Source: Phycisphaerales bacterium (GTDB lineage Bacteria > Planctomycetota > Phycisphaerae > Phycisphaerales > UBA1924). Taken from it: DNA of 64,000 nt. Under the pieces are notes generated by a model that made no database searches, had not been told where the DNA came from, and worked only from the letters and a program-made list of their open reading frames with translations. The stretch is from assembly GCA_028289195.1 (NCBI GenBank), contig JANQQR010000010.1, positions 42,846-106,845 of the forward strand. The letters are read 5' to 3'. Made by a program: the position numbers and the translations under genes. Positions 47,140 through 56,789 of the stretch are shown one piece after another; the first letter of the stretch is position 1; each line of letters begins with the position of its first letter.

Positions 47140-48132
47140 GTGGCAGAGGCAGGAGGCGAGCCGACACGAGCGGCAATCGAGGCCCACGCCCACGACTTCG
47201 GGCCGTCCCTCGAGCCGATCCTCCTGAACGCCTGCGCCGGAAAGCTCACCAATGTCCGGTGGTTCCGCACCGACTGGCAGATGGGCGGCGCCGCCACCGG
47301 CTACGCCGAATTCGCCTTCGATGGAGAGGAGAATCCCCGCGACGTCGTCGTGAAGCTCCCGATCGGGCCGCGGGAGCACAGCTTCCTCGCCGGACTGGCT
47401 GAGACCGGCGCTCCGACGCCGCGGATCGCCGCCCACGGCGACGAGATCGGCCCCTACCACTTTGCCTGGGTGGCCATGGAGCGCCTGCCCGGCGAACCGA
47501 TGAGTGCGGACCTGTCGAAGGACACGTTCCGTGCGCTGTGCGGTGCCGCCGCCGGGTTTTATCGCGAGTCGCAGGATCTTTGGCCGGTGGGGCCTCCGCC
47601 AGATCCGCCGGATTGGGAGTCGCTCCTGACCACCGCCCGCGAGGTGCTGCGCGACAACCCGCAGGTGGCCGAACACCAGCTCTGGTCGAACGCCGTCAAG
47701 CAGACGCAGCGGGCGCTGCCCAAGCTGCTGCGCGTCTGGAGCGCGCGCCCGATCAACACCTGGTGCCACGGCGACCTCCATCCCGGCAACTGCATGATGC
47801 GGGGCGAGGAGTCGGCGTGGGGCCCGGACGAATGCGTGCTCTTTGATCTCGCCGAGGTGCACCCGGGGCACTGGATCGAGGACGCCGTATTCCTCGAGCG
47901 CCTGTTCTGGGGTCGGCCGGAGATCCTCAAGACGATCAAGCCGGTCTCGCTGCTGGCCAAGGCCCGGCGGGACGCCGGTCTGGACACCGAGGGCGACTAC
48001 GCGCTGCTCGCCAACGCCCGTCGCGTGCTGATGGCCGCGTGCGTGCCCGCGTTCCTGCATCGAGAGGGTCACCCGACCTACATGGCCCAGGCGCTCAAAC
48101 TTCTCGACCGTTTGCTGCCGCAGTTTGCCTGA
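47140..48132 (+). CDS. Aminoglycoside phosphotransferase-fold kinase
   Basis: A 330-residue kinase-like protein. The GTG at 47140 is the start: AAGGAGG lies seven bases before it, and codons further upstream precede the promoter. The N-lobe has DVVVKLPIG with the ATP lysine; the catalytic loop is W-C-H-G-D-L-H-P-G-N (about residue 210) and the metal-binding DFG equivalent is LFDLAE. This is the APH/choline-kinase fold. Members phosphorylate antibiotics, sugars or other metabolites; nothing in the context indicates resistance. It converges with frr, with 19 bp between stop codons. Confidence 0.82.
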   Translation: MAEAGGEPTRAAIEAHAHDFGPSLEPILLNACAGKLTNVRWFRTDWQMGGAATGYAEFAFDGEENPRDVVVKLPIGPREHSFLAGLAETGAPTPRIAAHGDEIGPYHFAWVAMERLPGEPMSADLSKDTFRALCGAAAGFYRESQDLWPVGPPPDPPDWESLLTTAREVLRDNPQVAEHQLWSNAVKQTQRALPKLLRVWSARPINTWCHGDLHPGNCMMRGEESAWGPDECVLFDLAEVHPGHWIEDAVFLERLFWGRPEILKTIKPVSLLAKARRDAGLDTEGDYALLANARRVLMAACVPAFLHREGHPTYMAQALKLLDRLLPQFA

Positions 48133-48151
48133 GAAAGAGGAGCTTGCCGGC

Positions 48152-48718
48152 TCAGACCTGCGTGATCTCTTCGGCCTTGGCGCCGACAGAGTCTTCAACG
48201 GTCTTCTCGTGGGCCTTGACGATCTCCTGGATCTCGTCCTTGAGCGTCTTGATCTCGTCCTCGGACATGTGCTGGTCTTTGTCCTTGCCCAGCTGATCCG
48301 CGTGCTTGTTGGCGTCGCGCCGGATGTTCCGGATCGCGACCTTCGCTTCCTCGCCCATCTTCTTGGCCTGGGCCACCAGCTGCTGGCGACGCTCGCCCGA
48401 GAGAGCCGGGATGTTCACGCGGATCTGCTTGCCCTCGGTCTGCGGGTTGAGCCCGAGATCGGCTCCCTCGAGGGCCTTGCGGATCTCGGCCATGGCGCCT
48501 GTATCGAACGGCTTGATGAGGATCTGCGTCGGCTCAGGAACGCTGATAGCCGCGAGCGATTTGAGCTCGGTCGGCGACCCGTAGTAGTCGACGCGGACGA
48601 ATTCGACGAGGGCCGTCGAGGCCCGCCCGGTCCGCAGCCCGCGGAGTTCGTGCTTGAGGTGGTCGATGGACTTGTCCATCTGGGACGAGGCGTCGTTGAG
48701 GATGCTGTCGGGTGTCAT
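48152..48718 (-). CDS. frr: Ribosome recycling factor
   Basis: A 188-residue translation factor that splits the ribosome after termination together with EF-G. MDKSIDHLKHELRGLRTGRAS, split around residue 24, is the signature opening (DKSIDHLKHELRGLRTGRAS). VDYYGSPTELKSLA, VPEPTQILIKPFD and NIRRDANKHADQL also match. The start at 48718 gives the usual length; GGAG lies about 11 bases upstream. Confidence 0.93.
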   Translation of the reverse strand: MTPDSILNDASSQMDKSIDHLKHELRGLRTGRASTALVEFVRVDYYGSPTELKSLAAISVPEPTQILIKPFDTGAMAEIRKALEGADLGLNPQTEGKQIRVNIPALSGERRQQLVAQAKKMGEEAKVAIRNIRRDANKHADQLGKDKDQHMSEDEIKTLKDEIQEIVKAHEKTVEDSVGAKAEEITQV

Positions 48719-48847
48719 GTCGCTCGGTCTCCATCGGGTCGCAGCGCCCGCCCCGGCGTCAGGCGCGAGCCGGGCATGATACCGGATCGCCGGCGCACTC
48801 CACCGCGTCGCCCGAACATGGTAAGGTTTCGTTCCGAGGAGTGAACT

Positions 48848-49369
48848 ATGACCGAGACCCCGCGCCGGCCCGGATTCCTGACGTTCTTGTCGATCCTCCA
48901 CATCATCGGCGGCGGCATCGGGCTGTTGATGACCGGCGCGCTCGCTCTCGTCTTCCTCGCCGGAGGATGGGGAGAAGGAACTGCGAGCTTCGGGGTTTCG
49001 CCCGTGCTCCTGCTCGTACTCGTCGGGATCATCACGACTCTGGGCCTCGCCAGTGGGTTCGGCTTGTGGATGGGCCGACGCTGGGGGTGGTCCTTCGCCG
49101 TCTTCTACTACTTCGGTTCGATCTCGCGCAGCGCGAACCAGACGTTGTTCGTCGTCGACAACCGAGACCTCATCGAAGAGTCGGGCGAAGACGGAGCGCT
49201 GCTCCTCGTGAAATACGGCATGCGAGCGGTGATCCACTCCTTGTTCCTGCTCTACCTGTTTGCGAGCGGACCGCGTGAGTACTGCGGAGTGTCGGCCAAG
49301 CTCTCCCGCATGACTGTGCTGTGGTCTCTGCTTTTCGCGGCCCTCTGGATCGGGGCGGGGCGTCTCTAA
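48848..49369 (+). CDS. Small multi-pass membrane protein of unknown function
   Basis: A 173-residue protein with four hydrophobic segments at about residues 11-37, 50-75, 78-92 and 122-140, and a fifth near 155-171. GAGGAG lies upstream of the ATG at 48848, and a TAAGGT element 20 bases before that may be its -10. The segment LGLASGFGLWMGRRWGW resembles small DUF-type membrane proteins common in many phyla. It is divergent from frr and convergent with pyrH (3 bp gap). The function is unknown. Confidence 0.65.
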   Translation: MTETPRRPGFLTFLSILHIIGGGIGLLMTGALALVFLAGGWGEGTASFGVSPVLLLVLVGIITTLGLASGFGLWMGRRWGWSFAVFYYFGSISRSANQTLFVVDNRDLIEESGEDGALLLVKYGMRAVIHSLFLLYLFASGPREYCGVSAKLSRMTVLWSLLFAALWIGAGRL

Positions 49370-49372
49370 TAC

Positions 49373-50098
49373 TCAGGCAGAAACGACGATCGTGCCGACC
49401 CCGACGGCCCCGGCAGCCGCTCGCGCGATCGCGCCCGGCTGCTGGAAATCGAACACCAGCAGCTCGATTCCGTTCTCGCGACACAGCGCCAAGGCAGCCT
49501 GATCCATCACCCCGAGACGACGCTCGAGCGCCTCGTCGAACGTCAGACGCTCGTACCGCTCCGCGCTCGGGTCCGCATTCGGATCGGCGCTGTACACGCC
49601 GTCCACCTTCGTCGCCTTGAGCACCCGGGCGCAGCCCAGCTCGGCCGCACGCAGCGCGGCGCCGGAATCGGTGGTAAAGAACGGGTGCCCAACCCCCCCC
49701 GACAGAACGATGACGCGCCCCGACGCCAGGTGCTCCCGCGCCGAGCGGATCGAATAGGTCTCGGCGATGTTTCCGCCCTCGACCGCGCTCAGGCAGACGG
49801 CGTCAACCCCGGCCTCGCGGAGCGCCGATGCCAGGGCCAGCCCGTTGATCAACGTTCCGAGCATGCCCATCTGGTCGGCCGTCGCCTGCTCGACGAGCCC
49901 TTCCTGGGCCAGCTTGGCGCCGCGGACGATGTTGCCGCCGCCGACGACGATCGCCATGGAACCGTCTCCCCGGCGGGACTGGGCGATCTCGCCCGCGATC
50001 CACCGGGCCCGTTCGGTGTCGATCCCCCGGGCGCCCGCGCCGCTGAGGGATTCCCCGGAGAGCTTCAGGAGCACACGGTTTGGGTCTTGGGAGGCCAT
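49373..50098 (-). CDS. pyrH: UMP kinase
   Basis: A 241-residue cytoplasmic kinase that phosphorylates UMP with ATP in pyrimidine nucleotide synthesis. LLKLSGESL, AIVVGGGNIVRG, ADQMGMLGTLINGLAL, TTDSGAALRAAELGC and KATKVDGVYSADP are all family motifs in the right order. The length is normal. In many bacteria pyrH lies next to frr, as it does here with one membrane-protein gene between. The promoter lies so close to the ATG that the leader is at most about one or two bases. Confidence 0.94.
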   Translation of the reverse strand: MASQDPNRVLLKLSGESLSGAGARGIDTERARWIAGEIAQSRRGDGSMAIVVGGGNIVRGAKLAQEGLVEQATADQMGMLGTLINGLALASALREAGVDAVCLSAVEGGNIAETYSIRSAREHLASGRVIVLSGGVGHPFFTTDSGAALRAAELGCARVLKATKVDGVYSADPNADPSAERYERLTFDEALERRLGVMDQAALALCRENGIELLVFDFQQPGAIARAAAGAVGVGTIVVSA

Positions 50099-50106
50099 CG
50101 GCGGGC

Positions 50107-50135
50107 ATTCGAACCCAGTCCCGCCCCCGCGTCAA
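50107..50135 (-). promoter_or_regulatory. Promoter of pyrH
   Basis: On the minus strand, TTGACG (50135-50130), 17 bp, then TCGAAT (50112-50107). The -10 ends 8 bases before the ATG at 50098. Confidence 0.55.
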
Positions 50136-50267
50136 ACACCGCTCCCGGCGGGTCCAGCTCTGATTCGTGCCACGCGATCCGACATATCCTCTCAGAACAC
50201 GGAACGGGGGCCCGCACCGGCGTCGAATAGAGCCGGAGAGGCTCGCGGCTCCCCAGCCCGCATCCGC

Positions 50268-51251
50268 ATGGGTCAGAACGATCAGCCACAACCCGAGACC
50301 GAGCCGCCGGTGGCCGAGGCTCGCCCCAAGCGTGTGGTCCCGTGGTGGGAGCACGCGCTGATCGTGGGCATCGCCGTGTCCTTGTTCATCCACTTGTTCC
50401 TGGCGCTGATGACCGCGCTGGTCCTCTATGACCGGCCCGAGAGTGCGGACGCCGGCGAGGGAGACGCGATCCAGCTCGCCGTCATGGACGAGACGGAGCT
50501 GACCGAGCTCTCGGCCATGATCAGCGGAGGCGGGCAGGAGTTCGCGACCGAACTCCTGGAGGACCCGGTGACGTTCGAGATCACCGACCTCAACTCGCCG
50601 CTCACCGAGATCGACGATTTCACCAACGACACCAACCTCGTCACGGGCCTGACGGGCGCTGGCGACACCTCCGCCGGTCAGGACAGCAACGGGATGGGCG
50701 ACATCGCGCTCTCGTCGGCTGTCGGCGGCGCGAAGTTCTTCGGCGTCGAGGCCAGCGGCTCGCGGTTCGCCTACATCGTCGACGTGTCGGGCTCGATGAA
50801 CGGTCCGCGCATCGATGCGCTCAAGCAGGCGCTCGGCGCCTCGGTCGTCGAGCTGACGCAGGACGCCCGGTTCGCGATCGTGCTCTACAGCCGCAACGCG
50901 GACCCGCTCACCGGCAAGAACTGGGTCCGCGCGGGGGACCGCCAGCGTTCCGAGGCGCGCCGGAAGATCCAGACGATCCAGGCGTATGGCGACACGAACC
51001 CGGTGCCCGCCTTCGACATTGTGCTGCGCCTCAAGCCGCTGCCGGACGCCATCTACTTCATGACCGACGGCCAGTTCAACGCCCCGGTCGAGGAGGCGCT
51101 GCTCGTGACAGTCGGTCGAATGGTGCGGAGCGACGAGGGCGTGCCGATCCACTGCATCACCTTCATCGAACGCGGCGCCGAGCGGCTCATGCGGCGCATC
51201 GCCCGCCAAACCGGCGGCAGCTACACCCACATCTCCGGGGGGCAGCCGTGA
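50268..51251 (+). CDS. Membrane-anchored VWA-domain protein
   Basis: A 327-residue protein. One membrane segment at about residues 29-53 places the rest outside the cytoplasm. The von Willebrand A domain runs from about residue 165 to the end; the metal site D172-V-S-G-S176 is intact (FAYIVDVSGSMNGPRIDALK) and MTDGQFN is the later loop. Between them lies an acidic linker (60-150). It opens the eight-gene operon and overlaps the next gene by GTGA. There is only a distant Shine-Dalgarno (GGAGAGG, about 25 bases up). A role in metal-dependent partner binding is inference. Confidence 0.8.
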   Translation: MGQNDQPQPETEPPVAEARPKRVVPWWEHALIVGIAVSLFIHLFLALMTALVLYDRPESADAGEGDAIQLAVMDETELTELSAMISGGGQEFATELLEDPVTFEITDLNSPLTEIDDFTNDTNLVTGLTGAGDTSAGQDSNGMGDIALSSAVGGAKFFGVEASGSRFAYIVDVSGSMNGPRIDALKQALGASVVELTQDARFAIVLYSRNADPLTGKNWVRAGDRQRSEARRKIQTIQAYGDTNPVPAFDIVLRLKPLPDAIYFMTDGQFNAPVEEALLVTVGRMVRSDEGVPIHCITFIERGAERLMRRIARQTGGSYTHISGGQP

Positions 51252-52381
51252 TAAACGCCCTCGCCCCGACCATTCTCGCAGCAGTCCTTCCCGGCCAGGT
51301 CTTCCTCCGGGGCGGGAGCGAAGCGCTCGACACGCCGGTCGCGAACGTCTCGGCTTCTGGCGTCGAGGTTGGCGAGGGCGACTCTGCCCGGCTGCTCCAC
51401 TGGGGTGAGGTGAAGCGGATCGAGGGCGAGTCCGCCGACGAAGCATCGCGATTCTCAGGCGTGTCGGACTCGATCTGGCGCGGCGGCGCCCGCCTTGCGC
51501 GCGACGACTACACCGGTGCTGCGCCCCTGTTCCGAGACGCACTCGATTCGCTCGATGAGTCGTTCGGGTACTCCCGCCTTATTGCTGCCTCCGGCCTCGC
51601 CCGCTGCGCGGTGCTGGAGGGAGACCTGGGCATCGCCGCCCGCTCCTGGACAGAGGTGCTAGCGATCAGCAGGCAGATCTGGGGGCAGATCGAGGGCGAG
51701 GGCGCGTTCCTGCTCCACTTCGACACCCAGACCGGGCTCTCGCAGCAGATCGCGCCGATCTGGCTCGGCAACGGCTCGACTCGCCTGTTCCTCGATGAAG
51801 GCGCTCCGTCGACGGTTGCGGCCGCGGGCGACGACGTGGTGCTCACGCTCGACCGCTTGTACCGGGCAGCCGCGGCGTTCGAGTCGGAGCGCGACGCGGG
51901 GATCGCGCCGGACGAGGGTGTCCCGCCTCCGCCCGACTCCCAGGCGGATCTCCCGGGGGTGGAACTCGTGTGGCTCTCGGTCTCCTCGCGCGCGGGCAAT
52001 CGCGTGCAACGCGAGGCCGCGCGGGCGCGCATGACGGAATTGGTCGAGGACGCCCCGGGCGATTGGCGCGAGGCGTGGCTCAGGACCGCCCTCGGACGCT
52101 CGCTTCTGCGGGAACGACTCGAAGACGAACGGGACGCGGGGCTCATCCATCTGCTGCACGTCCCCAGCAGATTCGCGTCCACCCAGCCCTATCTCGCGGG
52201 GGTGGCGCTCGCCGAGATCGCTCTGGAGATGGAATCCAAGGGACGCGCAGCAGAGGCCCGGCAGGTCCGGAGCGTGCTGGCTGCGATGTATCCTGGGCAC
52301 CCCGCCGTGCGCTGGCTCGACGAGCAGCGCCGCGGCGCGCAACGCGCCGCACCGCCCCCCACCGAACAAGGAGACGCGTGA
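51248..52381 (+). CDS. Exported tetratricopeptide-like protein
   Basis: A 377-residue protein starting at a GTG that overlaps the previous stop (GTGA). The hydrophobic N-terminus (MINALAPTILAAVLPGQVFL) is a probable signal peptide. Residues about 85-140 contain helical pairs (ARDDYTGAAPLFRDALDSLD and LARCAVLEGDLGIAARSW) that look like tetratricopeptide repeats; another appears near 325-350 (ALEMESKGRAAEARQVRSVL). No catalytic motif is seen. Its place before exbB suggests a structural partner of the motor complex. Confidence 0.65.
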   Translation: MINALAPTILAAVLPGQVFLRGGSEALDTPVANVSASGVEVGEGDSARLLHWGEVKRIEGESADEASRFSGVSDSIWRGGARLARDDYTGAAPLFRDALDSLDESFGYSRLIAASGLARCAVLEGDLGIAARSWTEVLAISRQIWGQIEGEGAFLLHFDTQTGLSQQIAPIWLGNGSTRLFLDEGAPSTVAAAGDDVVLTLDRLYRAAAAFESERDAGIAPDEGVPPPPDSQADLPGVELVWLSVSSRAGNRVQREAARARMTELVEDAPGDWREAWLRTALGRSLLRERLEDERDAGLIHLLHVPSRFASTQPYLAGVALAEIALEMESKGRAAEARQVRSVLAAMYPGHPAVRWLDEQRRGAQRAAPPPTEQGDA

Positions 52382-53211
52382 TCTACTCGCTCGCAACACT
52401 GCTCGCGCAGACTGAAGTCGACGCCGGACCGGGAGGCGCCAGCCTGTTCGACCGGATCAACTCCGGCGGCCTGATCGGCTACATCATCATCGCGCTGTCG
52501 TTCGTCGCCGTCGCCTTCATCGTGGTGCACATCGTGCGCATCCGTTTGAACGCGCTGGCGCCGCAGTACTTCATCGATGAACTCGACGATCTGCTTTCCA
52601 AGGGCAGCGCCGACCGAGCCCTCGCAGCCTGCGAGGACCCTCAGAACTCGTGCTTCCTGGCGAGCGTTATGGCCGCTGGGCTCAGCCGCTACCAGCGATC
52701 TCCGTTCGGTGCCCTGGAACTCAAGGGCGCGCTCGAGGAGTCCGGCCAGGAGCAGATCGCCAAGCTGTACCGCTCCACGGATGCGCTCGCGTTGATCGCC
52801 CAGATCTCTCCGATGCTGGGGCTGCTTGGAACGGTCGTCGGCCTGACGGGTGCGTTTCTGACGATCAGCCAGACCGAGGGCTTCGCCCGCCCCGATCAGC
52901 TCGCCGGCGACATCAGCCTCGCGCTCATCACGACGATCCTCGGCCTGGCCGTCGCCATCCCGGTGACCGCGGTCGTTGCCTTCTTCCGGAACCGGATCGA
53001 CTCGCTGGCGGGCGAGGTCGCAGCGATCGTCGACGACCTGGCGGGCCACCTCGAAGAGGGCGCGTCGAAAGCGACGTCTCCCGCGAGCGCCAGGCCCGGC
53101 GCCGCCACGCGTCCGGCAGCGCCACGCGTCCCGCCGGCGGCCCCGGGCCCGCGCCCGGAAGGCCCGGGCGGCGCTTCTGTCGGCCCGCGCCCGAGCGCCA
53201 CGCGTTCATGA
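52378..53211 (+). CDS. exbB: ExbB/TolQ/MotA-type proton channel protein
   Basis: A 277-residue inner-membrane protein. Three membrane segments lie at about residues 33-54, 136-160 and 180-205, and the hallmark LIAQISPMLGLLGTVVGL sits in the second. With ExbD it forms a channel that uses the proton gradient to drive a periplasmic partner. The GTG at 52378 overlaps the preceding stop and has GGAG seven bases up. The last 50 residues are a Pro/Ala-rich tail absent from E. coli ExbB. The next gene overlaps as ATGA. Confidence 0.87.
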   Translation: MIYSLATLLAQTEVDAGPGGASLFDRINSGGLIGYIIIALSFVAVAFIVVHIVRIRLNALAPQYFIDELDDLLSKGSADRALAACEDPQNSCFLASVMAAGLSRYQRSPFGALELKGALEESGQEQIAKLYRSTDALALIAQISPMLGLLGTVVGLTGAFLTISQTEGFARPDQLAGDISLALITTILGLAVAIPVTAVVAFFRNRIDSLAGEVAAIVDDLAGHLEEGASKATSPASARPGAATRPAAPRVPPAAPGPRPEGPGGASVGPRPSATRS

Positions 53212-53666
53212 GATTCGACCAGGACAAATCCCGGCCCCGCCTGCTCAACGGTGACATGACGTCGATGGTCGACCTCGTGTTCCTGCTGATCATCTTCTTC
53301 CTTACCACGTCGACGTTTATCGAGAAGACGCGCGCCCGCGTGGATCTGCCCGAAGAGGAAGGCGAGGAACTGCAGGAGGTGACCAAGAGCAGCGTGATCA
53401 TCAACATCACGCGCAACGGGACCTACGTCGTGGCCGGTGAGTACCTCTCGCTCGACGAGATCCTCTCGCGTGTCGACGCCGAACTGGCCAGCGTGGGCGG
53501 GGAGGCCGATCGCCTTGACCTGCTCATCCGCGCAGACCGCGACGCCTCGCTCGTGCACCTCAACGACCTCGCCGAGCGTCTCATCGAGCGGAACGTCCGC
53601 TCGTGGAAGCTCGGCACCGCGGTCCCGCGGGGCTCGTCGCCGGGCGGAGGGGGCGCGGCCCCATGA
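53208..53666 (+). CDS. exbD: ExbD/TolR-type protein (first copy)
   Basis: A 152-residue single-pass membrane protein. The membrane helix at about residues 20-38 carries the essential aspartate D22 (TSMVDLVFLLIIFFLTTS). The periplasmic part has LPEEEGEELQEVTKSSVIIN, LIRADRDASLVHLNDLAERL and a Gly/Pro-rich end. It partners ExbB in proton-driven force transfer. A second ExbD gene follows with a 4-base overlap, so a heteromeric ExbD pair is possible. Confidence 0.85.
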   Translation: MRFDQDKSRPRLLNGDMTSMVDLVFLLIIFFLTTSTFIEKTRARVDLPEEEGEELQEVTKSSVIINITRNGTYVVAGEYLSLDEILSRVDAELASVGGEADRLDLLIRADRDASLVHLNDLAERLIERNVRSWKLGTAVPRGSSPGGGGAAP

Positions 53667-54079
53667 GGTTCAAGCCGACGCGAGATCGCAAAGGCCCGCT
53701 CGGGCTCCAGCTGACGTCGATGATCGACATCATCTTCCTGCTGCTGATCTACTTCATCCTCTCGACCACGTACGAACCCCCGGAATCGCAGCTGACCCCG
53801 GGGCTGCAGACGCAACGCGACGCGTCCGGACGGAGCAGCGAATTGACTCCGCAGGTGGTGGACGTGCTCGAGATCGATGGCACCCCGTCGTTCCGCCTGG
53901 GCGCGCGCGTGATGACGAGCCAGAGCGATCTGACGGATCTGCTGGAACAGTTGCCAAAGGACGTGGGCGTGATCGTGCGCGGCGCGGGGAATGTCCCCGT
54001 GCACGCCGCCACCGACGCCCTCCAAGCGGCCCGGGACGCGGGATTCGTGAAAGTGACGTATGTACCTGCGAGGCAGTGA
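53663..54079 (+). CDS. exbD: ExbD/TolR-type protein (second copy)
   Basis: A 138-residue single-pass membrane protein, paralogue of the preceding gene. D22 is conserved (LTSMIDIIFLLLIYFILSTT). The periplasmic domain differs strongly (QLTPGLQTQRDASGR, GVIVRGAGNVPVHAATDALQ), with a shorter linker and no Gly-rich tail, so the two ExbDs are not simple duplicates. Its 3' end overlaps the next gene by 20 bases in another frame. Confidence 0.83.
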   Translation: MRFKPTRDRKGPLGLQLTSMIDIIFLLLIYFILSTTYEPPESQLTPGLQTQRDASGRSSELTPQVVDVLEIDGTPSFRLGARVMTSQSDLTDLLEQLPKDVGVIVRGAGNVPVHAATDALQAARDAGFVKVTYVPARQ

Positions 54080-56789
54080 CATCCTGAGACTGGCGGTGGG
54101 TGTCGCAGCGCTCGCGCTGTGCAACGGCAGCGTGCGCGCCGCCCCGGACCCGATCGATGAGGCAAACGAAGCCATCGGCGCGTTCCTCCGCGACGCCGAC
54201 CTGAGCGAACTGGAGATCCTGCACTTCGAGGCGCTCCTCGAAGAGGCCGAGGGATCGGCTCGTCGCGACATCGGCCAGCGGCTGGCTAGGGCCTACGCGG
54301 CGCTCATGGAGCAGGCCGAATCCGACGAACGCAGAGCGGAACTCGAAGCCAGATCCTCGGCGCTCCTGCAGCGGATGCCCGAGATCGACTCGCTGGACCT
54401 CCGCCTGTCGCTCGCGCGAGCCGAGTACACGCGCGCCGAAGCGGTCGCAGAGCGCACCCGCCTTCGCCTGGCCGACGAAGCGGAGGTCCTCGAAGCCCGC
54501 CGGAAGTTCGGATCGCTCGCGCAGCGGCTCGACGACATCGCACAGGTTGCCACGCAGCGTGTCCGCTCCTTCGAGCGACAGGAAGAGCAGGTCGGCAGCA
54601 CCGAGCTCATCGAGCGGGCGCTCGCCGATGCGAGGCGGCACCGCTCGATGGCGCACTACCTCGCGGGGTGGGCGAGTTACTACTCGGCCGAACTCGAAAG
54701 GGGCTCGGCGTCGAGCGCCGCGATCGCGGCACAGCGTCACTTCGGCAAACTGCTCAACGCCAGGCCCGACAAGGTGCCGACGATCGATCGCGTCCCGTTG
54801 CAGATGCTCGAGTTCGATCACGTCGCGCGCTCAGCGATCGGGGTCGGGCTGTGCGAGAGCCTGCGCGGCGACTCAGAGTCCGCGCTCGAGTGGCTCGACA
54901 TGCTCGACGATGCCGGCAATCTTCCCGAACCGATCGAGGATCAGCTCCCCGCGTGGCGGATCGTCGTGCTGGCCCGGGCGGGGGACTGGGGCGAATTGAG
55001 CGCCTACGCCCGGGGAGAGCTCAACGCCGAGACCGGGCTTTCGACGCTGCTTGCGCGCCTCATCGCGGTGCTCGCGCTCGAGGGCGCATCGCCGGCGAAC
55101 GCCGACCTCGCGGTGAGCCTCGCCCAGACGGCCATGGGATCGCTCGCCACCGAAGGCCAGATCGGCCAATTGCTGGATATTGCGGACGACTATTTCGATT
55201 TGGTGCGCACCGACGACGCACCCGAGCGAGGATTCCTGGCGAACTACCTGCGCGGTCTGCGGGCCCACGAACAGGCACGCGAGCAGCACGAAGCGTCCGG
55301 CGCTCCGAACGATCAGCCGACGCCCGACGCCGACGCGCGGAGGGGGTACGAAGCCGCCGCCCGATTCCTCGAGCGCGCTCTGCAGGCCGACGACGCTTCC
55401 CGGTACGCCCGGGCGCGAGGCGGGGCCCTGCTGCTGCAGGGGCTCGCGGGTTTCTTTGCCTCCCAGACCACCGGCCAGCTCGAAGCCGCGGCCGGGCTCC
55501 TCGAGCAGGCCGGCGAGGCGCTGCGATCGGTGGATCTCGAGCGCGCGGGCAATGCGCACAGGCTCGCCGTCCGCGCGATCGAACTGGCTCTCGAGCGGGA
55601 GCCGGCCCAGCGACTCGAGAGGCGTCGCGCGGAGTTGATCGACGCCTTTCTTACCCGGTACCGCGCTCACCCTGCAGCGGCGAGCTTCTTGTACACCAGG
55701 GCGACCTCCGGCACCCTCCCGCCTGCCGAGGCGGCGCGCGACCTGCTGTCGATCCCCGACTCCAGCCCGGTCGCCACCGCCGCACATCACGAGGCGGCGC
55801 GCCTGCTGTACCAGTTGTATGTGAACGCCAGCGGCGCGGCCCGCCAGCACGCTGCCCTCCGGTTCCTCGAGATCGGCGGGCGCCTGCTCGATCGCGACCG
55901 CGGCTCGCTCTATCGCCCGGACGAGCAGGCGGCCGAGCGCGCGATCGTCAACGCGAGGCGCGTGCTGGAATGCGAGCTCTCGCTGCCCGACCCCGACCGC
56001 GACCGCGCCGAGGCGGCCTACGACCTGCTGGCGCTCCTGTACGGCCGGGGTTCGCTCGGAAGCCCGGAAGTCGTCGCCGAGATGGCCTATCGGGGGATGC
56101 AGCTGGCGGTGATGCGGGGGGACATCGAGCAGGCAGAAGAGAGCATCGAGTTGCTCGCCGAGCACGACCCCGATCTCGCCGCGCGGGCCTCGCGTCAGCT
56201 GCTGGTGGAAGTGGGGAGGAATTGGAACGCCAGGATCGATGCGCTCGGAGGACTCGAGGACGCAGCGCTCGCGACGCAGCAGGATCTGGACGAAACGGCT
56301 CGGGTGATCGAACTCGTCCGGCGGGCGCTCTCGGGTATGAGCGACACGGAGCGGGCGCTCTCCGACCCGGCCTCGGCGCAGCTCCACATGCTCCTCGCCC
56401 GCGCCCACGCGGTGCTGTGGATCGCCGGGCGCGGAGAACGCGACTTGCAGCGGGCGAGAGGGCTGTATGACTCTTTGATAGAGGCGCAGGGATCCAACGA
56501 GCGCATCCTGCGGGATGCGTCTGTCTTTGCGATCAAGGCCCAGCAGTTCGAGACCGCTCTCACGGCTCTGCGAGGCCTGCTCGCGGGGCAGCGCTCGGGT
56601 GAACGCGAGTGGTTCCGGACGAAGACAGAGATGATCGAGACGCTGGAACGCGTTGATCCCGACCGGGCCCGAGACGTGCTCACGCAGCACGTCGTGCTGT
56701 ACCCCGACCTGGCGCCGGAACCGTACGGCGCACGCCTTCGCGACGCGGCGCGACGCCTGCGCGTCGAGGTCCCGGAGGGCGCCGGATGA
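54060..56789 (+). CDS. Large exported alpha-solenoid (TPR-like) protein
   Basis: A 909-residue protein with a signal peptide (MYLRGSDILRLAVGVAALALCNGSVRA). It is almost entirely helical. Repeating helix pairs rich in Ala, Leu, Arg and Glu with TPR-like spacing run from about residue 35 to the end (for example ALEWLDMLDDAGNLPEPI, GYEAAARFLERALQADDASR, QRARGLYDSLIEAQGSNERI). No enzymatic motif appears. It probably forms a periplasmic scaffold for the ExbBD machine. The ATG at 54060 lies within the preceding exbD; the gene ends in an ATGA overlap. Confidence 0.7.
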   Translation: MYLRGSDILRLAVGVAALALCNGSVRAAPDPIDEANEAIGAFLRDADLSELEILHFEALLEEAEGSARRDIGQRLARAYAALMEQAESDERRAELEARSSALLQRMPEIDSLDLRLSLARAEYTRAEAVAERTRLRLADEAEVLEARRKFGSLAQRLDDIAQVATQRVRSFERQEEQVGSTELIERALADARRHRSMAHYLAGWASYYSAELERGSASSAAIAAQRHFGKLLNARPDKVPTIDRVPLQMLEFDHVARSAIGVGLCESLRGDSESALEWLDMLDDAGNLPEPIEDQLPAWRIVVLARAGDWGELSAYARGELNAETGLSTLLARLIAVLALEGASPANADLAVSLAQTAMGSLATEGQIGQLLDIADDYFDLVRTDDAPERGFLANYLRGLRAHEQAREQHEASGAPNDQPTPDADARRGYEAAARFLERALQADDASRYARARGGALLLQGLAGFFASQTTGQLEAAAGLLEQAGEALRSVDLERAGNAHRLAVRAIELALEREPAQRLERRRAELIDAFLTRYRAHPAAASFLYTRATSGTLPPAEAARDLLSIPDSSPVATAAHHEAARLLYQLYVNASGAARQHAALRFLEIGGRLLDRDRGSLYRPDEQAAERAIVNARRVLECELSLPDPDRDRAEAAYDLLALLYGRGSLGSPEVVAEMAYRGMQLAVMRGDIEQAEESIELLAEHDPDLAARASRQLLVEVGRNWNARIDALGGLEDAALATQQDLDETARVIELVRRALSGMSDTERALSDPASAQLHMLLARAHAVLWIAGRGERDLQRARGLYDSLIEAQGSNERILRDASVFAIKAQQFETALTALRGLLAGQRSGEREWFRTKTEMIETLERVDPDRARDVLTQHVVLYPDLAPEPYGARLRDAARRLRVEVPEGAG

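Noticed and set aside
47140..48132. Aminoglycoside resistance gene
   Set aside because: Only the kinase fold motifs are present. The DLAE site is atypical and there is no mobile or resistance context.
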